A stretch of 27,680 bases of DNA from an uncultured Gammaproteobacteria bacterium (GTDB taxonomy: Bacteria; Pseudomonadota; Gammaproteobacteria; Steroidobacterales; GCA-2729495): positions 1-27,680 of the forward strand of contig CALGMY010000119.1 in assembly GCA_937958785.1 (NCBI GenBank), read 5' to 3'. The notes beneath the pieces are model-generated. The model was not told the DNA's origin and did no database searches. It saw nothing but the letters and a program-made list of their open reading frames with translations. The stretch's first letter is position 1. Each line of letters begins with the position of its first letter. The position numbers and the translations under genes are program-made. Shown here piece by piece: positions 14,603-21,739 of the stretch.

Positions 14603-16725
14603 TCGGTCCGGGTCACGGGCAGTGTGATGGAGAAACGGGTGCGGCCGCCGGTCGTCCGCCCGGCGGCCACGGTCCCGCCATGCCGCTCGACGATGGATTT
14701 CACGATCCAGAGGCCGAGCCCCAGGCCGGTGGGTTCCGGTTCCGTGTCCTTCCCCCGGTAGAAGCGGCTGAAGATTTCGCCATCCGCCAGGTCCGGCAGG
14801 CCGCTGCCCTCGTCCTCGACCCAGGCCTCCAGGTCACTGGCGCCGGCACGTCCCCCGATTCGTATGGTCGAGCCCTCCGGGGCGAACTTGCTGGCATTGG
14901 CGAGCAGGTTGACGAAGACCTGTATGAGCCGGGGGCTGTCCCCGTCGATCGGAGGCAGGTCACCCGGGAGTTCCACGCTCAGTGTCTGGTTGCGCTGGAC
15001 CAGCAGGGACGCGAGCAGCTCCCCGGCCTGGTCCACTACGTCGTCGAGGACCACGGACTGGCGGCGCAGGCTGAGCTCGCCCGACTCGATCCGCACGCTC
15101 TCCAGCAGGTTGTCGATCAGCCGGGTGAGCCGGACGGTGCCGCGCTCGAGGGACAGCACCAGGTCCCGCCGGGCCGCCGGGTCCAGGGTGTCCAGTCCGT
15201 CGCGCAGCAGCTCGATCGACGCGAGCTGGGCGGCGAGCGGCGTCCGGAACTCGTGCGAGATATTCGCCAGCACCGAGTCCCTGGCACGCCGCACGGCTTC
15301 GAGCTCGGTCTCGTCCCGGATGACCTGGACCTGCAGTTCTCCGGCCATCGCCGAGCTGGTGATCACGACCGTGCGGGGGGAGCCTCCTCCCGGCGCGAGC
15401 TGCTCGGTGGCCTGGGCCGAGCCCTGAGCCCGCGCCTTGAGTATCGGGCAGGCAGACTCGCAGGGACGGACGCCACCCTCCGGTTGCGGGCACAGGACGT
15501 CGCCGCAGAAGCGGCCTACCGCCGTGGTCGCGGAGACGCCCAGCAGCTCGGCCGCGCGGGGATTCAGGTAGCGGATGCGGCGCTCCGCATCGACCGCGTA
15601 AACGCCCTCGACGATGCCGTCGAGTACCGCCTGTGCCTCGGCCTCCCGGCTGCGCAGGGTATCGGTCAGGTCGACGAGGCTGCGCCGCATGTCCTCCATC
15701 GTCCTTGCGAGGGTGCCAACCTCGGCGGCGCCCCGGGCGGGGATCGACGTGGAGAAGTCGCCCTGGCCGAGACGGCTGGCAGCTTCCGTGAGCTGCCGTA
15801 CCGGGCTTGATACCCACCGCCCCAGGAAGATGCCGGCGAAGCCCGCGAGGACGCCGAGGACCGCCGCCACGACCGCGAGCTGGCGTACCAGCGCGTCCAG
15901 CGACGACTCCACGGTGGCCACGGGCAGCCGGGTCTCGATGATCCCGACCGGCTCGCCGGTGGAGGCGAAAAGGGGGTAGCTCGAGGCGTAGATCCCGGGT
16001 TCCTCCAGGCGCTCGGCGGTCAGGCGGCCATTGGCGAGCGACTGGGTGTGCAGCGGGGTGAAATTATCGGCCTGCTCGTCGGCGAAAGTGTTGTAGTTCA
16101 GCAGGCGTACGTTCATGCCGGCACCCTTCGACAGCCGGGCCGCGGTGTCCGTGTCGAGGGCCCGGACGATGATCAGGCGGGCGGCCGGCGCGTCCACCGA
16201 ACCGGCGGGGACACCGGCCACCGCACCGACCTGCGGGTCGCCGGCGGTCGACGGCGCGACGAGCAGTCGCTCTCCCTGTTCCTCGCTGGCCTCCAGGATC
16301 TCGTCCCAGGGCAGGACCTGCCCGGCCAGGATCGGCGCACTGCCCGGCGCGGCTAGTGCGCAGGCAGTGGCCCCGGCCTGCTGGCAGACGCGCCTCAGGT
16401 AGGCCTCAAGGGACCGCACCCGCTGCTCCCGCCAGAGCCTCTGCAGGGTGGGTCTCTCGGCCATGGCCCGGGCCGTGAGGAGGGCGTCGTCGGAAATGTC
16501 GCGGATATCCTCCCGGGCCGCGGACCCGGCCACCTGCACGCGGGCCAGGCCCTGGTCGTCGGCAAGGTCACCGAGGAGATCGACCGCCACCCAGCTGATG
16601 GCGCCGAGCACGAGCACGACGAGCGCGATGTTGATGCCGCCGAGGAGCACCGCGAGGCTCATCCGACCCGGGTCGAGGCGCCCGGGGCCGGGGGAAATTG
16701 TCAGAAGTTCACGCCAGCTGGGCAT
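14599..16725 (-). CDS. Membrane sensor histidine kinase with HAMP and Cys-containing PAS domain
   Basis: The 708-residue kinase has TM1 (about 23-50), a periplasmic sensor region of about 230 residues with Cys114 and Cys122, TM2 (about 281-302), HAMP (302-355), PAS (about 362-470), a dimerisation domain with phospho-acceptor His491 (ANISHEFRTPLAA), and an ATPase domain with Asn607, the G1 region DEGSGLPD and GLGLGLWIVKSIVERHGG. The PAS domain has four cysteines, 407, 412, 422 and 426 (CGDVLC ... CESACP), a pattern that could bind metal or an Fe-S cluster or act as a thiol switch. It starts 3 nt after the cysW stop and overlaps the response-regulator gene. Position suggests sensing of sulfate or sulfur/redox state, but the ligand is unproven. 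Confidence 0.94.
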   Translation of the reverse strand: MPSWRELLTISPGPGRLDPGRMSLAVLLGGINIALVVLVLGAISWVAVDLLGDLADDQGLARVQVAGSAAREDIRDISDDALLTARAMAERPTLQRLWREQRVRSLEAYLRRVCQQAGATACALAAPGSAPILAGQVLPWDEILEASEEQGERLLVAPSTAGDPQVGAVAGVPAGSVDAPAARLIIVRALDTDTAARLSKGAGMNVRLLNYNTFADEQADNFTPLHTQSLANGRLTAERLEEPGIYASSYPLFASTGEPVGIIETRLPVATVESSLDALVRQLAVVAAVLGVLAGFAGIFLGRWVSSPVRQLTEAASRLGQGDFSTSIPARGAAEVGTLARTMEDMRRSLVDLTDTLRSREAEAQAVLDGIVEGVYAVDAERRIRYLNPRAAELLGVSATTAVGRFCGDVLCPQPEGGVRPCESACPILKARAQGSAQATEQLAPGGGSPRTVVITSSAMAGELQVQVIRDETELEAVRRARDSVLANISHEFRTPLAAQLASIELLRDGLDTLDPAARRDLVLSLERGTVRLTRLIDNLLESVRIESGELSLRRQSVVLDDVVDQAGELLASLLVQRNQTLSVELPGDLPPIDGDSPRLIQVFVNLLANASKFAPEGSTIRIGGRAGASDLEAWVEDEGSGLPDLADGEIFSRFYRGKDTEPEPTGLGLGLWIVKSIVERHGGTVAAGRTTGGRTRFSITLPVTRTE

Positions 16726-16728
16726 GGA

Positions 16729-17598
16729 TCAGTGTCCGGTCGCCTTGCTCGACTGCCATTCCATGATGCTCTTGATCACCAGGGTGATCACCGCCAGCAG
16801 CGTCAGCAGCGAGGCCACCGCGAACGCGCCCACGAACGCATACTCGTTGTAGAGAATCTCGATATGCAAGGGCATGGTCGTGGTCAGTCCCCGGATATGG
16901 CCCGAAACGACCGATACGGCGCCGAATTCACCCATTGCCCGGGCATTGCACAGGATGACTCCATAGATCAGTCCCCAGCGGATCTTCGGCAGGGTCACAC
17001 TCACGAATGTCATGAGGCCACCAGCGCCGAGGGTAATGGCAGCCTCTTCCTCGTCGTTGCCAAGCTGCTCCATCAGCGGGATCAGTTCCCGGGCCACATA
17101 AGGGAAGGTCACGAACAGGGTCGCCAGGATGATCCCGGGCAGGGCGAATATCACGTCGATATTGTGCTCCTGGAGCCACATCCCGAACCATCCCTGGGCG
17201 CCGAACAGCAGCACGTAGACCAGCCCGGAGATGATCGGCGAGACGGCGAACGGCAGGTCGATCAGCGTGATCAGGAAGGCCTTGCCGCGGAACTCGAACT
17301 TGGCGATGGCCCACGCCGCGCAAATGCCGAAGATGGTGTTGATCGGCACGACGATCGCGGCCGTGAGCAGGGTCAGGCGGATCGCGGCGCCGGTATCGGG
17401 GTCCTCGAAGCTCGCGAGGTAGGTATCGATGCCCTGGCCGAGGGCCGTCGCGAACACGGCTGCCAGGGGCGCCAGCAGGACGGCCACCAGGAAGGCCAGC
17501 GACAGGCCGATGAACAGCCAGCGGACGAGCAACGCGGATGCCGTGCCGCGGCCAGGGCGGCTGCCGGCGTCGGCGGCCGAGGCAGGCAGGCCGGCCAT
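16729..17598 (-). CDS. cysW: Sulfate/thiosulfate ABC transporter permease CysW
   Basis: This 289-residue inner-membrane permease pairs with CysT to form the sulfate channel. About six hydrophobic segments are visible. The ABC-binding EAA loop is present as EEEAAITLGAGGLMTFVSVTL, and CysW-like stretches include LIDLPFAVSPIISGLVYVLL and ARAMGEFGAVSVVSGHIRG. The frame extends well upstream into cysT, but the ATG at 17598 shares its A with the cysT TGA (TGATG), the normal coupled arrangement. It is followed 3 nt later by the histidine kinase gene. Confidence 0.95.
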   Translation of the reverse strand: MAGLPASAADAGSRPGRGTASALLVRWLFIGLSLAFLVAVLLAPLAAVFATALGQGIDTYLASFEDPDTGAAIRLTLLTAAIVVPINTIFGICAAWAIAKFEFRGKAFLITLIDLPFAVSPIISGLVYVLLFGAQGWFGMWLQEHNIDVIFALPGIILATLFVTFPYVARELIPLMEQLGNDEEEAAITLGAGGLMTFVSVTLPKIRWGLIYGVILCNARAMGEFGAVSVVSGHIRGLTTTMPLHIEILYNEYAFVGAFAVASLLTLLAVITLVIKSIMEWQSSKATGH

Positions 17599-18437
17599 CA
17601 GGCCCGTGCCCCCACGAGGCGGCGCCGGCCCCAGGCCTGCACCAGGTTGATGGAGAACAGCATGACGAACGACATTGCCAGCATTACGAAGCCCAGGGCG
17701 GCCGCGCCGTTGTAGTCGAATTCCTCCAGCTTGATCACGATGAGCAGGGGCGTGATCTCGGTCTTCATGGGCAGGTTGCCGGAAATGAAGATCACGGACC
17801 CGTATTCGCCGACTGCCCGGGCGAAAGCCAGGGTGAAGCCGGAGGCCAGGGCGGGAACCACCGTCGGGAGGATGATCCGCCTGAAGATGTAGAACGGGGT
17901 CGCCCCCAGGGTCTCGGCCGCATCCTCCAGGTCGCGCTGCACCTCGAGCAGTGAGGGCTGTACCGAGCGAACCACGAAGGGCAGGCCGATCAGGGTGAGG
18001 GCGACCGTAACGCCCAGCCACGTATAGGCCACCTTGATCCCGTAGGGCTCCAGGTACTGGCCGATCCAGCCGTTCTCCGCGAACACGGCCGTCAGCGCGA
18101 TGCCGGATACGGCCGTGGGCAGGGCGAACGGCAGGTCGATCATCGCGTCGAGTATCTTCCGCCCTGGAAAGTCGTAGCGCACCAGCGTCCAGGCGACGAT
18201 GAAGCCGAACACCGTGTTGACCAGCGCCGCGGCCAGCGATGCCCCGAAGGACAGGCGGTAGGATGACAAGGCCCGCGGGCTGGTGACGACGGCGACGAAA
18301 TCCGCCCAGCTCATGCTGGCCGCCTTGAGCACCAGCGCGGCCAGGGGCAGCAGCACGATGCCGCTCAGGAAGAAGGTGGCGAAGCCGAGGGTGAGGCCGA
18401 AACCCGGCAGGACACTTGGCTGGCGGAAGCCTTGCAT
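17598..18437 (-). CDS. cysT: Sulfate/thiosulfate ABC transporter permease CysT (CysU)
   Basis: This 279-residue inner-membrane permease has about six transmembrane segments. It starts with the CysT-typical VLPGFGLTLG and contains DLPFALPTAVSGIALTAVF and the EAA loop DLEDAAETLGATPFYIFRRI. ARAVGEYGSVIFISGNLPMKTEI is the CysT counterpart of the CysW ARAMGEFGAVSVVSG segment. I chose the ATG at 18437 because GGGTGA precedes it at 5-nt spacing; a GTG three codons earlier (18446) is also possible. It follows the cysA stop by 18 nt and overlaps cysW by one base. Confidence 0.95.
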   Translation of the reverse strand: MQGFRQPSVLPGFGLTLGFATFFLSGIVLLPLAALVLKAASMSWADFVAVVTSPRALSSYRLSFGASLAAALVNTVFGFIVAWTLVRYDFPGRKILDAMIDLPFALPTAVSGIALTAVFAENGWIGQYLEPYGIKVAYTWLGVTVALTLIGLPFVVRSVQPSLLEVQRDLEDAAETLGATPFYIFRRIILPTVVPALASGFTLAFARAVGEYGSVIFISGNLPMKTEITPLLIVIKLEEFDYNGAAALGFVMLAMSFVMLFSINLVQAWGRRRLVGARA

Positions 18438-18455
18438 CGACGTCACCCGTGGCGC

Positions 18456-20186
18456 TCAGGCCAGCAGGACGGGCCAGCCGGGGGAGCGGGTGAGCAGGGC
18501 CTCGAAGTTCTCCGGCAGCAGGCCGGGTTCAGGCAGCCCGAGGATCAGCATCTGGCCGGGCTGGCTGCCGAGCTCCCGGAGGAGTTCCTCGATGCGGTCG
18601 CCAAGGCGCAGTTCCGTGCGTACATCCAGGCCGTGGCCAGCCTGCGCCTCCGAGCGCACGTCGAGCAGCTGGCGGACCCCGGCAGTGCGCGTACGCTCGG
18701 GGCTGCCGCTCGGCAGGATGCCGAGGAAGACCGCCTCCGCGGGCACGTGGCGCAGCAGGCTCGCCGTCATGGCGAGCGTGGCACGGCGGGCCACCTGGCC
18801 GGCGAAGTGGACCACCACGCGCGCCGGCGGCTCCGTGTCCTCGGGCAGCACGAGGACCGGGGTGACACCCCGCTCCAGCAGGCGGCGGACACGGGCGGGG
18901 CAGCCCTCGCCTGCGGCAACGACGGCGACGCCCGCCGGGGGCGCGGGCGGCTCGCCATGGTCGCCGGTCCCCGGCTCCACCTGGGCCGTGAGCCGGGTCT
19001 GCATCCGGGCAGCGAGTTCCCCCAGCCAGTGGTTGCCGAGTAGCCGGTCCGCGCCCTCGCGGGTCTCGGCGCAGACCGTGAAGCTCGAGAGCGGTGTCGG
19101 CAGCACGTGGATGCGCCGGGTGCCAATGGCAACCAGCCGGCCCGGCGACAACGGAAACGCCCGCTGCTCCGGCTGGGTGCGCGTGACGTCGATCCACACG
19201 GGTGGCGTCGTTGCACTGGCCCCGTCCTGCGCAGAGCCTTCGGCGCTCATCCGGACCCGCAGGCGCTCCAGGGCCCCGGTGAACTGCAGCTCCTCCACGT
19301 GCCCGTAGCCCAGGAAGCTCGTCATCAGGCTGTCCCGGTCCGGCGCGAGTTCGGCCTCCTCCGGCCGGAGCATGGCGACCACTTCCTGCTCGCGACGGGC
19401 CGCCATGGCGACCGCGTGCCGTCCGCCCGGCGGCCCGGAATCCACCGGGACACGCGCCTCCCGCCGGAGGATGAGGTTGGCGGCGCCGAGGAAGGTCGCC
19501 ACGAAGCGGGTGGCCGGGCGGCTATAGAGCTCCGTCGGCCGGCCAGCCTCGAGCAGGCGGCCGAGGTTCATGACCCCGAGCCGGTCGCCGAGGGCAAAGG
19601 CTTCTTCCTGGTCGTGGGTGACGAGGATGGTCGTGATCCCGAGTTCCCGCTGGACGGAACGGATCGTGCGCCGCAGTTCCTCCCGGATCTTGGCATCGAG
19701 GGCGCCGAAGGGTTCGTCCAGCAGCAGTACCTTGGGCTTGTGGGCCAGCGCCCGTGCCACTGCCACCCGTTGCTGCTGGCCACCCGACAGCTGGCTGGGC
19801 AGCCGGTCGTCCATTCCGGCGAGGCCGATGAGTTCCAGCAGCTCCTTCCGGCGACGGACCCGCTCCGCCGCCTTCTCCCGCCGCACGCGGAGCGCGAACT
19901 CGATGTTCTCCCCCACGGTCATGTGCCTGAACAGCGCATAGTTCTGGAAGACGAAGCCGACCTCCCGCTCCCGGGCGGAGACCTGCGTGACGTCCCTGCC
20001 GAACAGCGTGATGCGCCCGTGGTCGACCTCGGTGAGGCCCGCGATGGCCCGCAGGAGGGTGCTCTTGCCGCTTCCGCTCGGGCCGAGCAGCACGAAGAAC
20101 TCGCCCTCGGCGACGGCCAGGGACACGTCGTTGACGACCGGGTTGCCCTGGTACTGCTTGGTGACCTGGTCGAGGGTGATGGACAT
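18456..20186 (-). CDS. cysA: Sulfate ABC transporter ATPase CysA with extra Usp-like C-terminal region
   Basis: This ATPase powers sulfate uptake through CysT/CysW. Residues 1-235 form a complete ABC domain: Walker A GPSGSGKS (35-42), Q-loop Gln81, signature LSGGQQQR (133-140), Walker B VLLLDEP (153-159) and switch His191. Residues about 240-365 match the CysA/TOBE-like regulatory region ending RRIHVLPTPLSS. CysA proteins normally stop here, at about 350-365 residues. This one continues to 576. The extra 210 residues look like one and a half Usp/Rossmann units: GVAVVAAGEG to VTPVLVLPED, then ARVVVHFAGQVARRATLAMT to SPGWPVLLA. A canonical Usp GxxGx9GS ATP motif is not preserved. Codon usage is even throughout, with no sign of frameshift. 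The gene leads the cysA-T-W-kinase-regulator unit. No good ribosome-binding site is seen. Confidence 0.94.
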   Translation of the reverse strand: MSITLDQVTKQYQGNPVVNDVSLAVAEGEFFVLLGPSGSGKSTLLRAIAGLTEVDHGRITLFGRDVTQVSAREREVGFVFQNYALFRHMTVGENIEFALRVRREKAAERVRRRKELLELIGLAGMDDRLPSQLSGGQQQRVAVARALAHKPKVLLLDEPFGALDAKIREELRRTIRSVQRELGITTILVTHDQEEAFALGDRLGVMNLGRLLEAGRPTELYSRPATRFVATFLGAANLILRREARVPVDSGPPGGRHAVAMAARREQEVVAMLRPEEAELAPDRDSLMTSFLGYGHVEELQFTGALERLRVRMSAEGSAQDGASATTPPVWIDVTRTQPEQRAFPLSPGRLVAIGTRRIHVLPTPLSSFTVCAETREGADRLLGNHWLGELAARMQTRLTAQVEPGTGDHGEPPAPPAGVAVVAAGEGCPARVRRLLERGVTPVLVLPEDTEPPARVVVHFAGQVARRATLAMTASLLRHVPAEAVFLGILPSGSPERTRTAGVRQLLDVRSEAQAGHGLDVRTELRLGDRIEELLRELGSQPGQMLILGLPEPGLLPENFEALLTRSPGWPVLLA

Positions 20187-20200
20187 GCGGCGGCAAGGAT

Positions 20201-20214
20201 ACCGGCCGGCCGGT
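20201..20214. promoter_or_regulatory. Perfect 14-bp palindrome just upstream of cysA
   Basis: ACCGGCCGGCCGGT is self-complementary and lies 15-28 bases upstream of the cysA ATG, in the expected 5' leader or promoter. It shares the ACCGG half-motif with the longer palindrome at 20231-20249 and with CACCGGGT between them, which suggests a cluster of related binding boxes. GC-rich self-complementary sequence also arises easily by chance in such a genome. Confidence 0.35.
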
Positions 20215-20230
20215 CACCGGGTCAGTTATG

Positions 20231-20249
20231 GACCGGTTACAAACCGGTC
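20231..20249. promoter_or_regulatory. Operator-like inverted repeat upstream of cysA
   Basis: GACCGGTTACAAACCGGTC is a perfect inverted repeat with 8-bp arms and a 3-bp centre, 45 bp upstream of cysA. The arms include AT pairs and look like a protein-binding site more than a terminator. Candidate binders include the linked response regulator or a sulfur regulator of the CysB type, though OmpR-family proteins more often bind direct repeats. Confidence 0.5.
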
Positions 20250-20255
20250 GCACGC

Positions 20256-20345
20256 GGGTCCGAGGGCGGGGCCGGGGGGCGGCCCTCCGGAAGACTCGCG
20301 GACTCGATTTCCGTCGGGCCGCCCCCCGGCCCCGCCCTTGGACCC
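20256..20345. repeat. Long inverted repeat: 30-bp stem, 30-base spacer
   Basis: Bases 20256-20285 and 20316-20345 are reverse complements with a single mismatch (G at 20261 against T at 20340). The arms are almost entirely G/C. Within the 30-base spacer CGGAA (20288-20292) can pair with TTCCG (20309-20313), extending the hairpin, and GACTCG occurs twice. The element begins two bases after the MFS gene stop (read on the minus strand) and ends 69 bp before cysA. No T-tract follows, so it is not a standard intrinsic terminator. It could be a strong transcriptional barrier between MFS gene and cysA, or a mobile or repetitive palindrome. Confidence 0.85.
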
Positions 20346-20347
20346 GC

Positions 20348-21622
20348 CTATGGCGGCAGGTTCTGGCCCCGGGTCTCGATGACCCAGGGAATGAAAAGGA
20401 GGCCCACCAGGGGTACGAAGGCCACGGCGAAGAGGGCGTTCAGGATGACCGATGGCGCCCCGGAGCCAGCCGCCGCCACGGCGCCCACGACGAAGGGACC
20501 GGCCGCCGCCACGACCCGGCCGATGTTGTAGCAGAACCCCGAACCGGTGGCCCGCAGCCGCGTCGGGAACAGCTCCGGCAGGTAGTAGGTGAAACTGCCG
20601 AACACGCCGAACACGCTGAGGCCGATGAAGAAGTACATGTACAGGCGGAGCTCGTCGGGGATGTCCAGGCCGAAGGTGGCCATGAGCGAGAGCGCGGCGA
20701 TGGCGAAGTACACCGCGAACATCGGCCGGCGGCCGTAACGCTTGGCAATCGGCACGGTGAGCAGCGTGCCAATGAGGCCGCCGAGGTTGAAGGCGGTGGT
20801 CGCGATCGTTTTCCAGCTCTCGACCAGCGCGCTAGTCGCGGCCTTGTCGAGGCCGGCGGCCGCGGCGGCGTTCTGGCCGAGGGTGGCACTAACGACAGGA
20901 ATGAACGCATTGCAGCTCCACCAGGTAAGCAGGGCCACGAAGGTCATGAGCAGCGCGCTGCGGGTGCGCGGCCAGAATACGGGATTGAACAGTTCCCTGA
21001 TGCGTGGGGGTGGTTCGGCGGCTGCGGTGGCTTTCCACCGTTCCGGCTCCTTGATGAACAGCCGGACGAGGAACGCGACACCGGCCGGCAGAAGGCCGAA
21101 CAGCAGCACGAAGCGCCAGCTGAGCTCCGGATTCTCGGTCATCAGGTTGCCCGCCACCAGGGCATTGACGCCGGTCGCGAGGAACAGGCCAAAGGGTGCT
21201 GCCGTGTAGAGGAGGGCGCCGGCCTCCACGCGATTGTCCTCGTCCACGACCTCCGCGACCATGGCGGCCCCCGCGGCCCATTCGCCGCCGATGCCGAGGC
21301 TCGCGATCAGGCGGCAGGCGGTGAGTTGCCAGATGTCGGTGACGAACGCACAGGCGGCGGTGCCCCGGCGGCCGAACCGGTCGCTGATCGGGCCGAAGAT
21401 CACGCCACCGACCGCCCAGCCGATCAGGAAGAGGGACGTCAGCAGCCCCGTCCAGTAGAGAGTCGCCGATTTCGCCTCCGGGCTCCCGAGCGGCAGGCCG
21501 AGCAGGGTGGGCACCGCGTTGGGCGCCACGTAATTGAAGAGCAGCCCGTCGAAGACGTCGAAACCCCAGCCGAGCCAGGCGGCCGCGAGGACTGTCCACT
21601 GGTAACGGGTGAACCGGAGCAT
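20348..21622 (-). CDS. MFS transporter, sugar/organic acid:H+ symporter type
   Basis: This 424-residue inner-membrane carrier has about 12 hydrophobic segments. The MFS signature loop GPISDRFGRR lies between TM2 and TM3, and KRYGRRPMFAVY is the matching loop of the second half. N-terminal GWGFDVFDGLLFNYVAPNAV resembles aromatic-acid and metabolite:H+ symporters, in which an Asp sits in TM1. LIASLGIGGEWAAGAAMVAE is also typical of that group. The substrate cannot be assigned. The frame opens further upstream, but MLRFTRYQWTVLAAAWLGW at 21622 is where transporters of this type begin. It is divergent from dmeR and followed by the long inverted repeat before cysA. Confidence 0.9.
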   Translation of the reverse strand: MLRFTRYQWTVLAAAWLGWGFDVFDGLLFNYVAPNAVPTLLGLPLGSPEAKSATLYWTGLLTSLFLIGWAVGGVIFGPISDRFGRRGTAACAFVTDIWQLTACRLIASLGIGGEWAAGAAMVAEVVDEDNRVEAGALLYTAAPFGLFLATGVNALVAGNLMTENPELSWRFVLLFGLLPAGVAFLVRLFIKEPERWKATAAAEPPPRIRELFNPVFWPRTRSALLMTFVALLTWWSCNAFIPVVSATLGQNAAAAAGLDKAATSALVESWKTIATTAFNLGGLIGTLLTVPIAKRYGRRPMFAVYFAIAALSLMATFGLDIPDELRLYMYFFIGLSVFGVFGSFTYYLPELFPTRLRATGSGFCYNIGRVVAAAGPFVVGAVAAAGSGAPSVILNALFAVAFVPLVGLLFIPWVIETRGQNLPP

Positions 21623-21678
21623 GCGGGCGGCATGGTAGCAGCCGCCAGCGCCGGCGCGCGCGCCGTCCCGGGCAGGGC

Positions 21679-21707
21679 TTGACCTATCCCCCTGGAGGGG
21701 ATAAGAA
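21679..21707 (+). promoter_or_regulatory. dmeRF promoter with CsoR/RcnR-type operator between -35 and -10
   Basis: TTGACC (21679-21684) and TAAGAA (21702-21707) are -35 and -10 elements with a 17-bp spacer. TATCCCCCTGGAGGGGATA (21685-21703) fills the spacer: perfect 7-bp arms TATCCCC/GGGGATA around CTGGA. C/G tracts flanked by AT are the known operator style of the CsoR/RcnR family. A repressor bound here would block RNA polymerase directly. The -10 overlaps an in-frame ATG at 21707, so that ATG cannot be in the main transcript. Confidence 0.8.
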
Positions 21708-21739
21708 TGGCATTCTCCCGTTCTGTCCAGGAATCTGCC

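Noticed and set aside
16729..18021. cysW frame extended upstream to 430 codons
   Set aside because: The added segment is an out-of-frame reading of cysT. The coupled ATG at 17598 gives a protein of normal CysW length.
18456..20186. CysA long form caused by a frameshift joining two genes
   Set aside because: The frame, codon usage and protein-like composition continue smoothly through the junction near residue 367, with no stop or start signal suggesting separate genes.
20256..20345. Standard rho-independent terminator for the MFS gene
   Set aside because: The stem is strong, but no T-tract follows on either strand, and it is far longer than usual, so I list it as an inverted repeat instead.
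19107..21682. Two plus-strand frames of about 480 codons over cysA and the MFS gene
   Set aside because: They are antisense to genes with full catalytic or transport motifs, and one crosses the long inverted repeat.
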